Assembly: GCA_028703835.1 (NCBI GenBank)
Contig: JAQVMB010000009.1
Coordinates: 1 to 55,164, forward strand
From: Candidatus Peribacteraceae bacterium
Lineage (GTDB): Bacteria; Patescibacteriota; Gracilibacteria; Peribacterales; Peribacteraceae
Length of the DNA: 55,164 bases
Direction of reading: 5' to 3'
How positions within the stretch are numbered: position 1 is the first letter of the stretch; every line of letters starts with the position of its first letter. Of this stretch, positions 41,259-50,029 are shown in pieces. A model generated the notes under the pieces. That model ran no database searches. It was not told where the DNA came from and was given only the letters and a program-made list of their open reading frames with translations. The translations under genes and the position numbers were made by a program.

Positions 41259-42899
41259 ATGAAGATTGCCGTCATCGCAGGCGCCGGCCCGGCCGGCCTC
41301 ACCGCTGCGTACGAACTTCTGAAACGGACGGATATCCGTCCGATCGTGTTCGAAAAGACCGAGACGATCGGGGGGATAGCACAGACATTTAATTATAAAG
41401 GAAATCACATCGATATCGGCGGCCACAGGTTTTTCTCCAAGAGCGATCGGGTCATGAAGTGGTGGTTCAATATCCTTCCCATCCAGGGCAAGCCCGCCGC
41501 CGATTCCCTCGAGAAGGGGCACGACATCGATTATGCGACGGAAGCCATCATTGACGCGCTTTGCGAAGCCTGTGCGGTCGGAGAGGGAGAAGGCAAGATT
41601 CGTCAGCGTCCTGCTCCGGATCCCGAGAAAGAAGAGGATGTCATGCTTCAGCGTCCGCGCCTGTCCCGTATTTTCCATCATCGTCATTTGTTTCCGTATC
41701 CCATCGCCATCACAATGCGTGTGGCGTGGAAGCTCGGGTTGCTTAACACGTTTCTGATCGGGTTGAGTTACATCAAAGTGCGTCTGTCCCCTCTCCGGGA
41801 CGAAACATACCTGGATGCGTTCTACATCAATCGTTTCGGGAAGCGTCTCTACAAAACATTCTTTGAGAGTTATACGGAAAAGGTCTGGGGTGTGCCGTGT
41901 TCGCAGATTCGCGCAGATTGGGGCGCGCAGCGCGTGAAAGGATTGTCCCTGCGTCGTGCCGTGACGCATGCCATCAAGGATTTGTTCAGCAGTGATTTCA
42001 AAAAGTCACAGCAGGAACGGGAGACAAGCCTCATCACCCGTTTTTACTATCCCAAGTTCGGTCCCGGCCAGATGTGGGAGACGGTTGCGAGGCATGTCGC
42101 GGCATGCGGTGGTGAGGTGCGGCGTTCACAGGCGGTGGTGCGTGTGCATTGCGAAGATGGACGTGTGTCCGGCGTCACGGTTCGGGATGGGAAGACGGGC
42201 AATGAAGAGCGTGTGGCATGCGATTATTTCTTTTCCACGATGCCGGTGAAGGAGTTAGTTGCGGCGATGGACCCCGTTCCTCCGCAGGGTGTGCGATCAG
42301 TAGCGCAGGAGCTTCAATACAGGGATTTCCTCACGGTGGGGTTGCTTCTGAAGAAACTTCATATTGTTGAGCGGGGGGAAAACATTCGTACATCCGTCCC
42401 GGACAACTGGATCTATATCCAGGAAGGGGACGTAAAAGTCGGGCGTGTGCAGGTGTTCAATAATTGGAGCCCGTACATGGTGGCAGACAGGAAGAACACC
42501 CTGTGGATAGGATTGGAATACTTCGTGAATGAGAATCACGGGTTATGGGTGCTGCCGGACAAGGATCTCATCCGCTTCGGTATCGGCGAAATGGAAAAGA
42601 TCAAGTTCCTGCGGGGCAAGGACGTGCTGGATGCTTGCGTTCTGCGCATGCCCAAGGCGTACCCTGCCTACATCGGGTCCTATGACCGGCTTTCCGAGAT
42701 ATATGCCTATGCGGATGGAATTCCCAACTTGTATCTCATCGGACGCAATGGAATGCACCGGTACAACAACCAGGATCACAGCATGCTTACGGCCATGACG
42801 GCCGTGGACAACATTGTGGCGGGGATCACGACCAAGGCAAACCTCTGGGCGGTGAACGCGGAGGCGGAGTACCACGAGGGGGAGGAAGTGAAACGATAG
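41259..42899 (+). CDS. FAD/NAD-dependent oxidoreductase (protoporphyrinogen-oxidase/UGM-like)
   Basis: 546 aa. N-terminal dinucleotide fold: [20 protein letters not shown] (G-x-G-x2-G), then [15 protein letters not shown] and [20 protein letters not shown] (amine-oxidase/UGM-type FAD site). The C-terminal half ends with [20 protein letters not shown], the usual FAD-binding closing motif. Such proteins occur in many polysaccharide clusters and are annotated as amine-oxidase-like or UDP-galactopyranose-mutase-like, with uncertain chemistry. No membrane helix. The start lies nine nt after CACACT of cassette A. Confidence 0.85.
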   Translation: MKIAVIAGAGPAGLTAAYELLKRTDIRPIVFEKTETIGGIAQTFNYKGNHIDIGGHRFFSKSDRVMKWWFNILPIQGKPAADSLEKGHDIDYATEAIIDALCEACAVGEGEGKIRQRPAPDPEKEEDVMLQRPRLSRIFHHRHLFPYPIAITMRVAWKLGLLNTFLIGLSYIKVRLSPLRDETYLDAFYINRFGKRLYKTFFESYTEKVWGVPCSQIRADWGAQRVKGLSLRRAVTHAIKDLFSSDFKKSQQERETSLITRFYYPKFGPGQMWETVARHVAACGGEVRRSQAVVRVHCEDGRVSGVTVRDGKTGNEERVACDYFFSTMPVKELVAAMDPVPPQGVRSVAQELQYRDFLTVGLLLKKLHIVERGENIRTSVPDNWIYIQEGDVKVGRVQVFNNWSPYMVADRKNTLWIGLEYFVNENHGLWVLPDKDLIRFGIGEMEKIKFLRGKDVLDACVLRMPKAYPAYIGSYDRLSEIYAYADGIPNLYLIGRNGMHRYNNQDHSMLTAMTAVDNIVAGITTKANLWAVNAEAEYHEGEEVKR

Positions 42900-42941
42900 G
42901 AAACCGAAGAAGCCGAGGAATCCGAAGAAACCGAGGATATC
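42899..42941. repeat. Single arm of nonamer repeats between convergent genes
   Basis: GAAACCGAA, GAAGCCGAG, GAATCCGAA, GAAACCGAG: the same unit type as the 10.4 kb repeat but without an opposite arm. It begins at the last base of the preceding stop. Confidence 0.7.
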
Positions 42942-42958
42942 TTGTTCCGACACAGTTG

Positions 42959-43873
42959 TTACATGCATTCCTCGTACCATGCCACCGCTTTCCTGATTCC
43001 TTCCTCGAAGGATGTGTTCGGTTCGTAGCCGAGGATGCGACGAGCTTTCGTGATATCCGCGACGTAGCGGATGACTTCTCCCGTGCGGGAGTCCCCGACG
43101 TCGACGGGGGAGGCGCTTTTCAACAATTCCTTCACGCGTTCGGCGAGATGGATGAGGGTTGTGCCCTTCCCGCAGGCGATGTTGTACGTGCCGTTCTTCG
43201 CGTCTTCGAAGCGGTCCAGGGCGGCAAGAATGCCTGCGACCGCATCGTCGATGTACGTGAAATCGAGGCATTTTTCCTTTCCGAAGACCGTGAGCGGTTC
43301 GTTCTTCTTCGCGCGGCGGATGAAGAGCGGCACGACGCGCTCGGAGTCGTCGTACGCGCCGTAGACGTTCGAGAAGCGGAAGATGATGTGGTCCAGCCCG
43401 TAGCAGCGCGTGTAGCTTTCCACGAACGCCTCACCCGCGATTTTACTGGCGGTGTACGGGCTTTCGCAGTTCTCGATGCGCGCCATGTTTTCCCGGAGTT
43501 CCTTGGCCGGAATGTTGCCGTAGCTCTCCCGGGAAGAGGCGAACATGAAGCGGGGGATACCATGTTGTCGCGTCAGCTCCAGGGCGTTGAAGAGTGTCAG
43601 GACGTTGTCCCGTGCGCGGTTCGGATGCTCCACGAGTTCGTACACCCGCGCGTTTGCGGCCAAATGGATCACGACATCGATATCTTTTGGGATGTCCAAT
43701 GCCCGGACTGCTTCGGCGTCGCGCAAGTCCGTATGCAGCGTCACGGCTTCCACCGCGGGCTGCCATTTGCTCTCCGCCCAGTCGACGCCGATCACATGGT
43801 CTCCCCGTTCCAACAGCGTTTCGCAGAGGCGGGTACCGATCGTGCCGGATGAACCTGTGACGAGGATCTTCAT
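42959..43873 (-). CDS. NAD-dependent epimerase/dehydratase (nucleotide-sugar)
   Basis: 304 aa extended SDR. MKILVTGSSGTIGTRLCETL (G-x2-G-x2-G), VIGVDWAES (acidic NAD ligand), IDVVIHLAANARVYELVEHP, FMFASSRESYGNIPAKELRE, and SPYTASKIAGEAFVESYTRC (Y-x3-K). The later RFSNVYGAYDDSERVVPLFI and CLDFTYIDDAVAGILAALDR are typical of UDP-sugar epimerases. ATG lies nine nt after the CACACT end of cassette B. Probably a UDP-GlcNAc/UDP-glucose 4-epimerase or similar; specificity open. Confidence 0.9.
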   Translation of the reverse strand: MKILVTGSSGTIGTRLCETLLERGDHVIGVDWAESKWQPAVEAVTLHTDLRDAEAVRALDIPKDIDVVIHLAANARVYELVEHPNRARDNVLTLFNALELTRQHGIPRFMFASSRESYGNIPAKELRENMARIENCESPYTASKIAGEAFVESYTRCYGLDHIIFRFSNVYGAYDDSERVVPLFIRRAKKNEPLTVFGKEKCLDFTYIDDAVAGILAALDRFEDAKNGTYNIACGKGTTLIHLAERVKELLKSASPVDVGDSRTGEVIRYVADITKARRILGYEPNTSFEEGIRKAVAWYEECM

Positions 43874-43882
43874 GACCGTAGC

Positions 43883-44046
43883 AGTGTGCCTGTTTCTCGC
43901 TCCGCGAGAAATGGAAAATTGAAAATGGAAAATGGAAAATTTTGGCAGTAATGAGCGTATTTGTGTTGCTTCCAGCATTTTCAATTATCAATTATCAATT
44001 TTCAATTGTCCCTTCGACTGACAATTTCCACCCGCTTCGATACACT
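43883..44046. repeat. 164-bp bidirectional promoter cassette, copy B (inverted)
   Basis: Same module in reverse orientation: CACACT on the minus strand (43883-43888) serves the epimerase; CTGACA (44018-44023), a 17-nt spacer and TACACT (44041-44046) serve the GT2. The hairpin is TTTCTCGC-TCC-GCGAGAAA (43893-43911). Length from -10 to -10 is exactly 164 bp. Confidence 0.85.
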
Positions 44047-44052
44047 TTCCCC

Positions 44053-44766
44053 GTGCTTTCCCTCATCCTCCCCACCTACAATGAAGCGGAGAACATCCGT
44101 GCGGTCATCGCGGAGGCGCGACGCGTGCTGGAAGACGTGCCGCACGAGATCATCGTCGTGGACGACGACTCCCCGGACGGGACCTGGCGCATCGTGCATG
44201 AATTGTCCGAAGAAGATCCGCACGTGCGCGCCATACGTCGCGTGGGACGGCGCGGCCTTTCCTCCGCCGTCGTCGAGGGATTCCGGGCGGCGAAGGGGGA
44301 TGTGCTGGCGGTGGCCGATGCCGACGGCCAGCATGATTATGCGCTCCTTCCGCGTCTGTATGCCGCCGTGCGGGAGAAGGGAGGCATCGCCATCGGTTCG
44401 CGGTACGTCGAAGGGGGCAGCGTCGGTGCGTGGGACGAGCGGCGGCGCCTGCTCAGCCGTCTTGCGACGCAATTGGCCATACGTCTTTGCCGTGTCCCCG
44501 TCTCGGATCCCATGAGCGGTTTCTTCGCGGTGTCCCGTCCCGTCTTTGAGCGGGTTCTCCCGCACCTCCGCCCGAAGGGATTCAAAATATTGTTTGAAAT
44601 CCTGCTGCATGCGGAGCGGGACATGCCTGTTACGGAAATGCCGTTCACGTTCGGCATCCGCAAATACGGCCGGAGCAAGCTGTCATTGGGAGTGGAATGG
44701 GCGTTCCTTGCCATGCTGCTCACGGCGGTCCTGCGCCGCGCCGCCGGCATTTTCCGCCGCTCCTGA
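44053..44766 (+). CDS. GT2 glycosyltransferase (dolichyl-phosphate-mannose synthase-like), GTG start
   Basis: 237 aa. LSLILPTYNEAENIRAVIAE, EIIVVDDDSPDGTWRIVHEL, VLAVADADGQHDYALLPRLY (DxD-type metal site), GIAIGSRYVEGGSVGAWDER and GFFAVSRPVFERVLPHLRP match GT2 enzymes that charge polyprenyl phosphate with a sugar. The GTG is six nt after TACACT of cassette B. A C-terminal hydrophobic segment (GVEWAFLAMLLTAVLRRA) may anchor it. It precedes two membrane-protein genes with 1- and 13-nt junctions, so one operon. Confidence 0.9.
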   Translation: MLSLILPTYNEAENIRAVIAEARRVLEDVPHEIIVVDDDSPDGTWRIVHELSEEDPHVRAIRRVGRRGLSSAVVEGFRAAKGDVLAVADADGQHDYALLPRLYAAVREKGGIAIGSRYVEGGSVGAWDERRRLLSRLATQLAIRLCRVPVSDPMSGFFAVSRPVFERVLPHLRPKGFKILFEILLHAERDMPVTEMPFTFGIRKYGRSKLSLGVEWAFLAMLLTAVLRRAAGIFRRS

Positions 44767-44767
44767 C

Positions 44768-45076
44768 ATGCCGCGATCTTCCCGTCTCCCGGCGCTGTTC
44801 TTCACACTGGTACTTCTCGCCGTCGCCTTTCCGCTCGCCTTGCGCGCATGGCGGCTGCAGCTTCTCTTCCTGGATGCCGGCGTCCGTTCGGCCGCCCGTT
44901 CGACGTTGGAGGCGGTGACGGCGGAGCGGGGATGGCTGCTGTCCGATGTGCGCCTGGAAAAGGCGGATGCATCATCCTTGTTGTTCCTGTATCGGGATCA
45001 CCGCCGCACTGCGGTCCAAGACCGTTGCTTCGTCGTCCGTTTGCGTTCCACCCGTCTCATTCCATGCGAAAGCTGA
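44768..45076 (+). CDS. Small N-terminally anchored protein (unknown)
   Basis: 102 aa: MPRSSRLPALFFTLVLLAVA begins a single hydrophobic segment (about residues 8-25), followed by a 75-residue soluble domain. ATG is one nt after the GT2 stop; the end overlaps the next gene by 13 nt. No family recognised. Compact operon position suggests a small partner of the following GT-C-like protein. Confidence 0.6.
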   Translation: MPRSSRLPALFFTLVLLAVAFPLALRAWRLQLLFLDAGVRSAARSTLEAVTAERGWLLSDVRLEKADASSLLFLYRDHRRTAVQDRCFVVRLRSTRLIPCES

Positions 45077-46272
45077 TCGTTGCCGTCGTCCTGGAAGGAT
45101 ACGCGTTCCTCCTTGCGTGGATGCAATCGCTCGGGGGCGTGCGGACGGACGAGGCAAAGTACCTCCTGAATATTCCCTACCCCCATCCGCCGCTTGCGCG
45201 ATGGTTCTTTTCGCGGACGGCGGACATGCCCGGACAGGAGTGGCTGTGGCGCTTCGTGCTTGCGTCGCTCCTTGTGCAGGCGGTGTGGCTCGTGTGGCGC
45301 ATGGCCAATCGGCAGTCGCTTGAGCAGCGTTTCACGGCTGCGATCCTGTGGCTCACGGCGGCGGCGTTCATCCTCCAGGCGGGCAGCATCATGATGGCAC
45401 CTCTCACCGCGTTGCAGGGACTCGTGCTTCTGTGGCTCCTCTTCGAGCGTGAGCGGCGCGGGGGGGCGTGGAGCGCATGGTCAGCGTGCGGGATCGGCGT
45501 GTTCTGGTTCGTTTCCCTCTTCACGGCGTACCAAGCGGTGCTCTATACCCCCGTCGCGTTCGCCATTTTCCGACGGAGCCGTTTTTCCCTCGCCGGACAA
45601 GTGTTCTTCCTTCTGGCTCCCATCGCTGTCGCCGGGTTGTATGCCCTTTCGGAGCCGTTGGTGCTGGCGAGTTTCTTGCTTGCAGGCACGAAGGATGCGG
45701 GTACCGGCTTTGTGCAGAAACTGATGCAACTCTTTCAAGGATGGAGCCTTGGGGGAAGCATTCTCCTGGGTCTCACGGGCGTGGCAGGCATGCTCCTGGA
45801 CCGCCGATGGACGTTATTTCTAGCCACGGGGCTCATCGCGGCGTTCCTGCTCGTCTCTTTCCAGCCGTATTACGCCATCCTCTTCCTGCCGCTCTTCCTG
45901 GCAGGCACGATCCTGCTCTTCAAAAAAATCTGGCACCATCCTGCGCCGTTGATTTTCCCCCATCTCGTCCTCACCGCCATTTGCATCATGCTTTTTCCGC
46001 CGGTGCTGCTTCGTTCGCCGGCGCGCGACACCATGCGTGCCATCGTTGCGACCGGCAAAGAGGGGACGGTGCTCATTGCCGGTTCCTACGGGCATGAGTG
46101 GCAGTACGAAAGTCCGTTTCCGGTGCGGCGGTTCGTTCCGTCATTGCTGTCCGATGCGGAGGCGGTGGTTTGTTTGGAGAAGTGCGAGGGGATGGATGAA
46201 AAGACGTGGACGAAGCTTCCGGGGATGCCGGTGGAGACGTGGGTCAGGAAGGCGGTAGGTGGTAGGGGGTAG
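45064..46272 (+). CDS. GT-C-fold polytopic glycosyltransferase (GT39/ArnT-like)
   Basis: 402 aa with about 9-10 membrane helices. The first external loop has GVRTDEAKYLLNIPYPHPPL-ARW: Asp29-Glu30 and HPPLA are the motif of PMT/ArnT-type enzymes, which transfer a sugar from polyprenyl phosphate on the outside of the membrane. A soluble tail follows near residue 330 (RAIVATGKEGTVLIAGSYGH). The preceding GT2 would supply the polyprenyl-linked donor. The final codons (AVGGRG, stop) are the start of a heptamer repeat. Confidence 0.82.
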   Translation: MRKLIVAVVLEGYAFLLAWMQSLGGVRTDEAKYLLNIPYPHPPLARWFFSRTADMPGQEWLWRFVLASLLVQAVWLVWRMANRQSLEQRFTAAILWLTAAAFILQAGSIMMAPLTALQGLVLLWLLFERERRGGAWSAWSACGIGVFWFVSLFTAYQAVLYTPVAFAIFRRSRFSLAGQVFFLLAPIAVAGLYALSEPLVLASFLLAGTKDAGTGFVQKLMQLFQGWSLGGSILLGLTGVAGMLLDRRWTLFLATGLIAAFLLVSFQPYYAILFLPLFLAGTILLFKKIWHHPAPLIFPHLVLTAICIMLFPPVLLRSPARDTMRAIVATGKEGTVLIAGSYGHEWQYESPFPVRRFVPSLLSDAEAVVCLEKCEGMDEKTWTKLPGMPVETWVRKAVGGRG

Positions 46273-46319
46273 GTTGTAGGGAAGCTGAACATCGTCAACT
46301 ACCTACAAGCTACAACCTA
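46251..46319. repeat. Heptamer inverted repeat (GGTAGGT units) between convergent genes
   Basis: Left arm 46251-46281: GGTAGGT, GGTAGGG, GGTAGGT, TGTAGGG. The reverse complement of the right arm 46296-46319 reads AGGTTGT, AGCTTGT, AGGTAGT. The stop codon of the GT-C gene is inside the left arm. Confidence 0.78.
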
Positions 46320-46337
46320 AGAAGCTCCACGCTTGAG

Positions 46338-47285
46338 TCAGATGTTGTAATACTCCCGATACCACTCCACGAATTTCGGAACGCCCTCCCGAATCGTCGT
46401 CTTCGGCTCGTACCCGAGCATCTTCTTCGCCTTCGCAATGTCCGCGAGGCTGGCACGCACGTCGCCTGCCTGCATGGGGAGGTATTCCTTTTTCGCTTCC
46501 TTCCCGCAGCTCTTTTCCACCATCTTCACGTAGTCCATCAATTCCTCCTTTCGTCCGCAGCCCAGGTTGAACACTTCCTCGTCATGGTTCTTGTCGATGG
46601 ATGCGACCAATCCGGAGACGATGTCATCGACGTAAGTGAAATCTCGTTGCATCTTTCCCTCGCCGAAGATGTTGAGAGGACGGTCGTGCAGGAGGGCGTC
46701 CGTGAAGAGGAAGAGCGCCATGTCCGGGCGTCCCCAGGGGCCGTAGACCGTGAAGAAACGCAGGCCCGTGACGGGGATGCCGTAGAGACTGTGGTACGTA
46801 TGCGCCATCAATTCGTTGTCTTTCTTGTTCTGCCCGTAGAGCGAGAGTTGATTATCCGTGCGGTCCGTTTCTTCCGCGGGCAGTTTGCCGTTGCCGCCGT
46901 AGACGGAGCTGGAGGAGGCGTAGATGAGGCCGGGGATTTCCTGCTGCCGCACCTCTTCCAGGACGTTGAAGAAGCCGCGGATATTGGTATCCACGTATTC
47001 ATCGGGATGGTCGAAGGCGTAGCGAACGCCCGCGAGCGCCGCGAGATGGCAGACGCGATCGACGCCTTTCATGGTCTTCTTCACCGTCGCGCGGTCGAGG
47101 ATATCCCCGCGAACCATGGTGAATCCTTTCCTGTTTGCCAGTTGCGCGGCACGCGCTTCCTTCAGCTTCGGATCGTAGTACGTGTTGAAGTTGTCGAGAC
47201 CGACCACTTCATCGCCGTGGTCCAGGAGGGTCTTGGCCGTGTGGTATCCGATGAAGCCGGCGGCACCAGTGAGGAGTATTTTCAT
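46338..47285 (-). CDS. UDP-glucuronate 4-epimerase-like SDR
   Basis: 315 aa. LLTGAAGFIGYHTAKTLLDH, VVGLDNFNTYYDPKLKEARA (DNFN-x-YYDPxLK is the UDP-glucuronate epimerase signature), VCHLAALAGVRYAFDHPDEY, ASSSSVYGGNGKLP, SLYGQNKKDNELMAHTYHSL (Y-x3-K), LRFFTVYGPWGRPDMALFLF and FTYVDDIVSGLVASIDK. Converts UDP-GlcA to UDP-GalA. It lies next to UDP-glucose dehydrogenase on the same strand, which supplies its substrate. TACACT ends seven nt before the ATG, so it has its own leaderless promoter. Confidence 0.9.
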   Translation of the reverse strand: MKILLTGAAGFIGYHTAKTLLDHGDEVVGLDNFNTYYDPKLKEARAAQLANRKGFTMVRGDILDRATVKKTMKGVDRVCHLAALAGVRYAFDHPDEYVDTNIRGFFNVLEEVRQQEIPGLIYASSSSVYGGNGKLPAEETDRTDNQLSLYGQNKKDNELMAHTYHSLYGIPVTGLRFFTVYGPWGRPDMALFLFTDALLHDRPLNIFGEGKMQRDFTYVDDIVSGLVASIDKNHDEEVFNLGCGRKEELMDYVKMVEKSCGKEAKKEYLPMQAGDVRASLADIAKAKKMLGYEPKTTIREGVPKFVEWYREYYNI

Positions 47286-47292
47286 TGTGGAT

Positions 47293-47298
47293 AGTGTA
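47293..47298 (-). promoter_or_regulatory. Extended -10, leaderless start of the UDP-GlcA epimerase gene
   Basis: Minus-strand GCTACACT with TACACT, seven nt, then ATG at 47285. Confidence 0.55.
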
Positions 47299-47324
47299 GC
47301 AGAGGTTGTGAGAGCCTCAGAGAG

Positions 47325-47437
47325 AGGGATTAGGGATTGGTGTATTAGGGATTAGGCGATTGAAAGGACTGTACGTTCCATTTCGACAGGACCTGATTGA
47401 AATCGCCCCAATATACTAATTCCTAATCTCCAATCCC
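47325..47437. repeat. Heptamer inverted repeat (GGGATTA units)
   Basis: Left arm 47325-47363 and right arm 47397-47437; the right arm in reverse complement reads GGGATTG, GAGATTA, GGAATTA, GTATATT. The right arm overlaps the 3' end of the UDP-glucose dehydrogenase gene and encodes its last residues (GIGIGD). Confidence 0.78.
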
Positions 47438-48742
47438 AATACCGATCCCATGGTACTTCAACCCCGCCGCCTCCACTTCCGCAGGGTCGTACATGTTGCG
47501 GCCGTCGAAAAGGTCGTTCCCTTTCATGATTTTCTTCGTTTCCCGCAGGTCGATGCCCCGGAAGACGTCCCACTCCGTCAGCAGGATGACGGCGTCCACG
47601 CCCTCCGCGGCTTCGAGGGGGGATGAGACGTAGTCGATGCCCGCGGGATACGTGCGACGTGCGTTGTCCATCGCCACGGGGTCGAAAGCGCGGACGCGAT
47701 GGCCGGACTTCAGGAGCAATCGGACGAGGTCGACGCTGGGCGCCTCGCGGAGGTCGTCGGTGTTCGGTTTGAAGCTGAGCCCCCAGACGCCCACGGTCGC
47801 TTTCTTTGGAAGAACGTCCAACAGCTGCGCGAAAAATCGTTGCCGCTGCCGGTCGTTGATCGCGTGCGTGGCCTCGATGAGCGGGACGGGCACGTGATAT
47901 TTCCTGCCGATGGCCAACAATGCCTTCACGTCTTTCGGGAAGCAACTGCCGCCGTAACCGATGCCGGCATGCAGGAATTGCGTGCCGATGCGGTCATCCA
48001 GACCCATGCCCTTTGCGACGTCGCGGATGTTTCCGCCCGTCTTCTCGCATAGTTCGCTCAGCATGTTGATGAACGATATTTTCGCTGCAAGGAAGGCGTT
48101 GGACGCGTACTTCACGATCTCGGCACTCTCGCGGCTGAGGAACACGATGGGATGCTGGATGCGCGTGAGGGGCAGGTAGAGTTCTTCCATCGCGTCGCGC
48201 GCGCGGGTGTCCCCGTTGATGCCCACGATGATGCGGTCCGGGTGGAGGGTGTCCTGCACCGCCGTGCCTTCGCGGAGGAATTCCGGGTTGGAAATGACGG
48301 GGAGATGGATCTTCACGCCGCGTTCTTTGAGGACCTTTCCCATGCGCTCCTCGCACTCCTTCCCCGTGCCGACCGGGACGGTGGATTTGTTCACGAAAAC
48401 GATGTCTGTTTCCGTATGGCGGGCGACGCTCTCGCAGACGGCGAACACTGCGCGCAGGTCAGCCGTATAATCCTCGTTTGGCGGCGTGGCGACGGCGCAG
48501 AAGAGCACCTGGCAACCCGGGAGGGCGTCTTCGATGTCCGTCGTGAAGGAGAGACGGCCGCTCTTCAGGTTCCGGACGAGCAGTTCTTCCAGCCCCGGTT
48601 CGAAGATGGGGCTTTTTCCTTGCTTCAGCATCGCTATTTTCTTTTCGTCTATGTCGACTCCGGCCACGTCATGCCCGAGTTCCGCCAGGCAGCATGCGCT
48701 TGCGAGGCCGACGTAGCCCGTTCCGATGACGGAGATCTTCAT
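47423..48742 (-). CDS. ugd: UDP-glucose 6-dehydrogenase
   Basis: 439 aa. Makes UDP-glucuronic acid from UDP-glucose with two NAD. ISVIGTGYVGLASACCLAEL, SPIFEPGLEELL, FCAVATPPNEDYTADL, VNKSTVPVGTG, NPEFLREGTAVQDTLHPDRI, FLHAGIGYGGSCFPKD (catalytic Cys267) and GLSFKPNTDDLREAPSVDLV are all canonical. Normal Ugd would end near KYHGIG; the additional GIGD comes from the repeat arm. Start at 48742 is seven nt after TACACT of cassette C, with CTGACA 17 nt upstream. Confidence 0.96.
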   Translation of the reverse strand: MKISVIGTGYVGLASACCLAELGHDVAGVDIDEKKIAMLKQGKSPIFEPGLEELLVRNLKSGRLSFTTDIEDALPGCQVLFCAVATPPNEDYTADLRAVFAVCESVARHTETDIVFVNKSTVPVGTGKECEERMGKVLKERGVKIHLPVISNPEFLREGTAVQDTLHPDRIIVGINGDTRARDAMEELYLPLTRIQHPIVFLSRESAEIVKYASNAFLAAKISFINMLSELCEKTGGNIRDVAKGMGLDDRIGTQFLHAGIGYGGSCFPKDVKALLAIGRKYHVPVPLIEATHAINDRQRQRFFAQLLDVLPKKATVGVWGLSFKPNTDDLREAPSVDLVRLLLKSGHRVRAFDPVAMDNARRTYPAGIDYVSSPLEAAEGVDAVILLTEWDVFRGIDLRETKKIMKGNDLFDGRNMYDPAEVEAAGLKYHGIGIGIGD

Positions 48743-48749
48743 GATGCAG

Positions 48750-48913
48750 AGTGTAGCGGGAGGAGAAGGGGTTGTCAGTTTGACGAATAATTGAAAATTG
48801 AAAATTGATAATTGAAAATGATGGGAGCAACAAAAATAGGCTCATTTCTGCCATAATTTTCCATTTTCAATTGTCCATTTTCCATTTCTCGCGGAGCGAG
48901 AAACAGGCACACT
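48750..48913. repeat. 164-bp bidirectional promoter cassette, copy C
   Basis: Minus-strand -10 TACACT (48750-48755) with -35 CTGACA (48773-48778, 17-nt spacer); plus-strand CACACT at 48908-48913, nine nt before the PfkB ATG. Hairpin TTTCTCGC-GGA-GCGAGAAA (48885-48903). Heptamer arms of ATTGAAA/TCCATTT. Exactly 164 bp between outer -10 edges. Confidence 0.85.
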
Positions 48914-48922
48914 GGTACGGCC

Positions 48923-49870
48923 ATGAAAATCCTCACCTGCGGCTCCATCGCCTACGACCTCCTCCTCCAGTACGACGGCTCCTTTCCGGATGCCATCGAC
49001 CCCATGCACATCGACGAATTGTCGGTTGCGTACGTCACGCCCCGCTTTGCCCGTCACCATGGCGGCACGGGGGCGAATATCGCTTGGAACCTCCGGCTCC
49101 TCAATCAGGAACCGTTGCTTGTCGGGACGGTCGGGAATGACGGGGGAACGTACACGGCTCTCCTGGAGGAACGTGGCATCTCCACCAAGCGCGTGGAGGT
49201 CCAGCGCGAACACGCCACGTCCACGGCGATCGTGGCGACGGATTCCCGCGAGCACCAGATCACGTTCTTCCATCCCGGAGCCGATGCGTACGGAACGTTT
49301 CCGGATATCTCCGAGGAGCGCGACGACCTCGCATATGCCATCATCAGTCCGCGCGATGCCAAAGTGATGCTGCAGGCGGCGGAGTGGTGCCGAAAGTTCG
49401 CCGTGCCCTATCTCTTCGATCCCGGTCAGCAGACATCCGCGTTCTCGGAAGACGAACTTCTGCGTGCCATCCAGGGGAGCGCCGGATTGGTCGCCAACGC
49501 CTACGAGTGGGGACTCATCAGCAAACGGACGTCCTTCTCCGTCGACCAGCTCCTGGAGCACGTGAAAGTTTTCATCCTCACGCAGGGCGAGGACGGATGC
49601 ACGGTGTATACCCCCAAGGGCGCCACGGTGCTGTCCGCGTGCAAGCCGGAGTCCGTGGTGAATCCCACGGGGGCGGGCGATGCATTCCGCGCGGGCCTCC
49701 TCACCGGCCTTGCCGCGAAGTGGCCCCTTCCGCAAGCCGCGCGCCTCGGCTGTTCAGTTGCTTCTTTCGTCGTCGAGCAGGAAGGTACGCTCCTTGATTC
49801 GTTGGACATCAATGACGTCCTGGGCAGGGCGGAGACGACGTATGGAGAAGCGCTGCCGGCGTTGCCCTAA
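48923..49870 (+). CDS. PfkB-family kinase (adenosine kinase-like)
   Basis: 315 aa ribokinase fold. MKILTCGSIAYDLLLQYDGS, HHGGTGANIAWNLRLLNQEP (substrate lid), VGTVGNDGGTYTALLEERGI, FILTQGEDGCTVYTPKGATV, and the anion hole VNPTGAGDAFRAGLLTG with catalytic Asp253. Sitting 171 bp upstream of S-adenosylhomocysteinase on the same strand, it is a good candidate for adenosine kinase, removing the adenosine product of SAH hydrolysis; this is inferred from context. Sugar kinase activity cannot be excluded. Confidence 0.82.
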   Translation: MKILTCGSIAYDLLLQYDGSFPDAIDPMHIDELSVAYVTPRFARHHGGTGANIAWNLRLLNQEPLLVGTVGNDGGTYTALLEERGISTKRVEVQREHATSTAIVATDSREHQITFFHPGADAYGTFPDISEERDDLAYAIISPRDAKVMLQAAEWCRKFAVPYLFDPGQQTSAFSEDELLRAIQGSAGLVANAYEWGLISKRTSFSVDQLLEHVKVFILTQGEDGCTVYTPKGATVLSACKPESVVNPTGAGDAFRAGLLTGLAAKWPLPQAARLGCSVASFVVEQEGTLLDSLDINDVLGRAETTYGEALPALP

Positions 49871-49871
49871 T

Positions 49872-50015
49872 CGAAGCCCCAAATTTCAAGCGCCAATGAC
49901 CAAGGAAGATTTAATTTCCAAGATTCAAAGATCCCGGAGAAATCTTGTTGATTTGAGGAATTGAGTTTTCTGATTTTCTTGGGATTTGCAGTCTTGGGAT
50001 TTGGGATTTCGATAC
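49872..50015. repeat. Heptamer inverted repeat (AAATCCC units) upstream of the SahH gene
   Basis: Left arm (about 49872-49925) GCCCCAAATTTCAAGCGCCA, right arm (about 49976-50015) reverse complement of AAATCCCAAATCCCAAGACT. Arms are imperfect. The loop of about 50 bp has no obvious gene. Confidence 0.65.
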
Positions 50016-50029
50016 GGGTGTTTCTTCGC

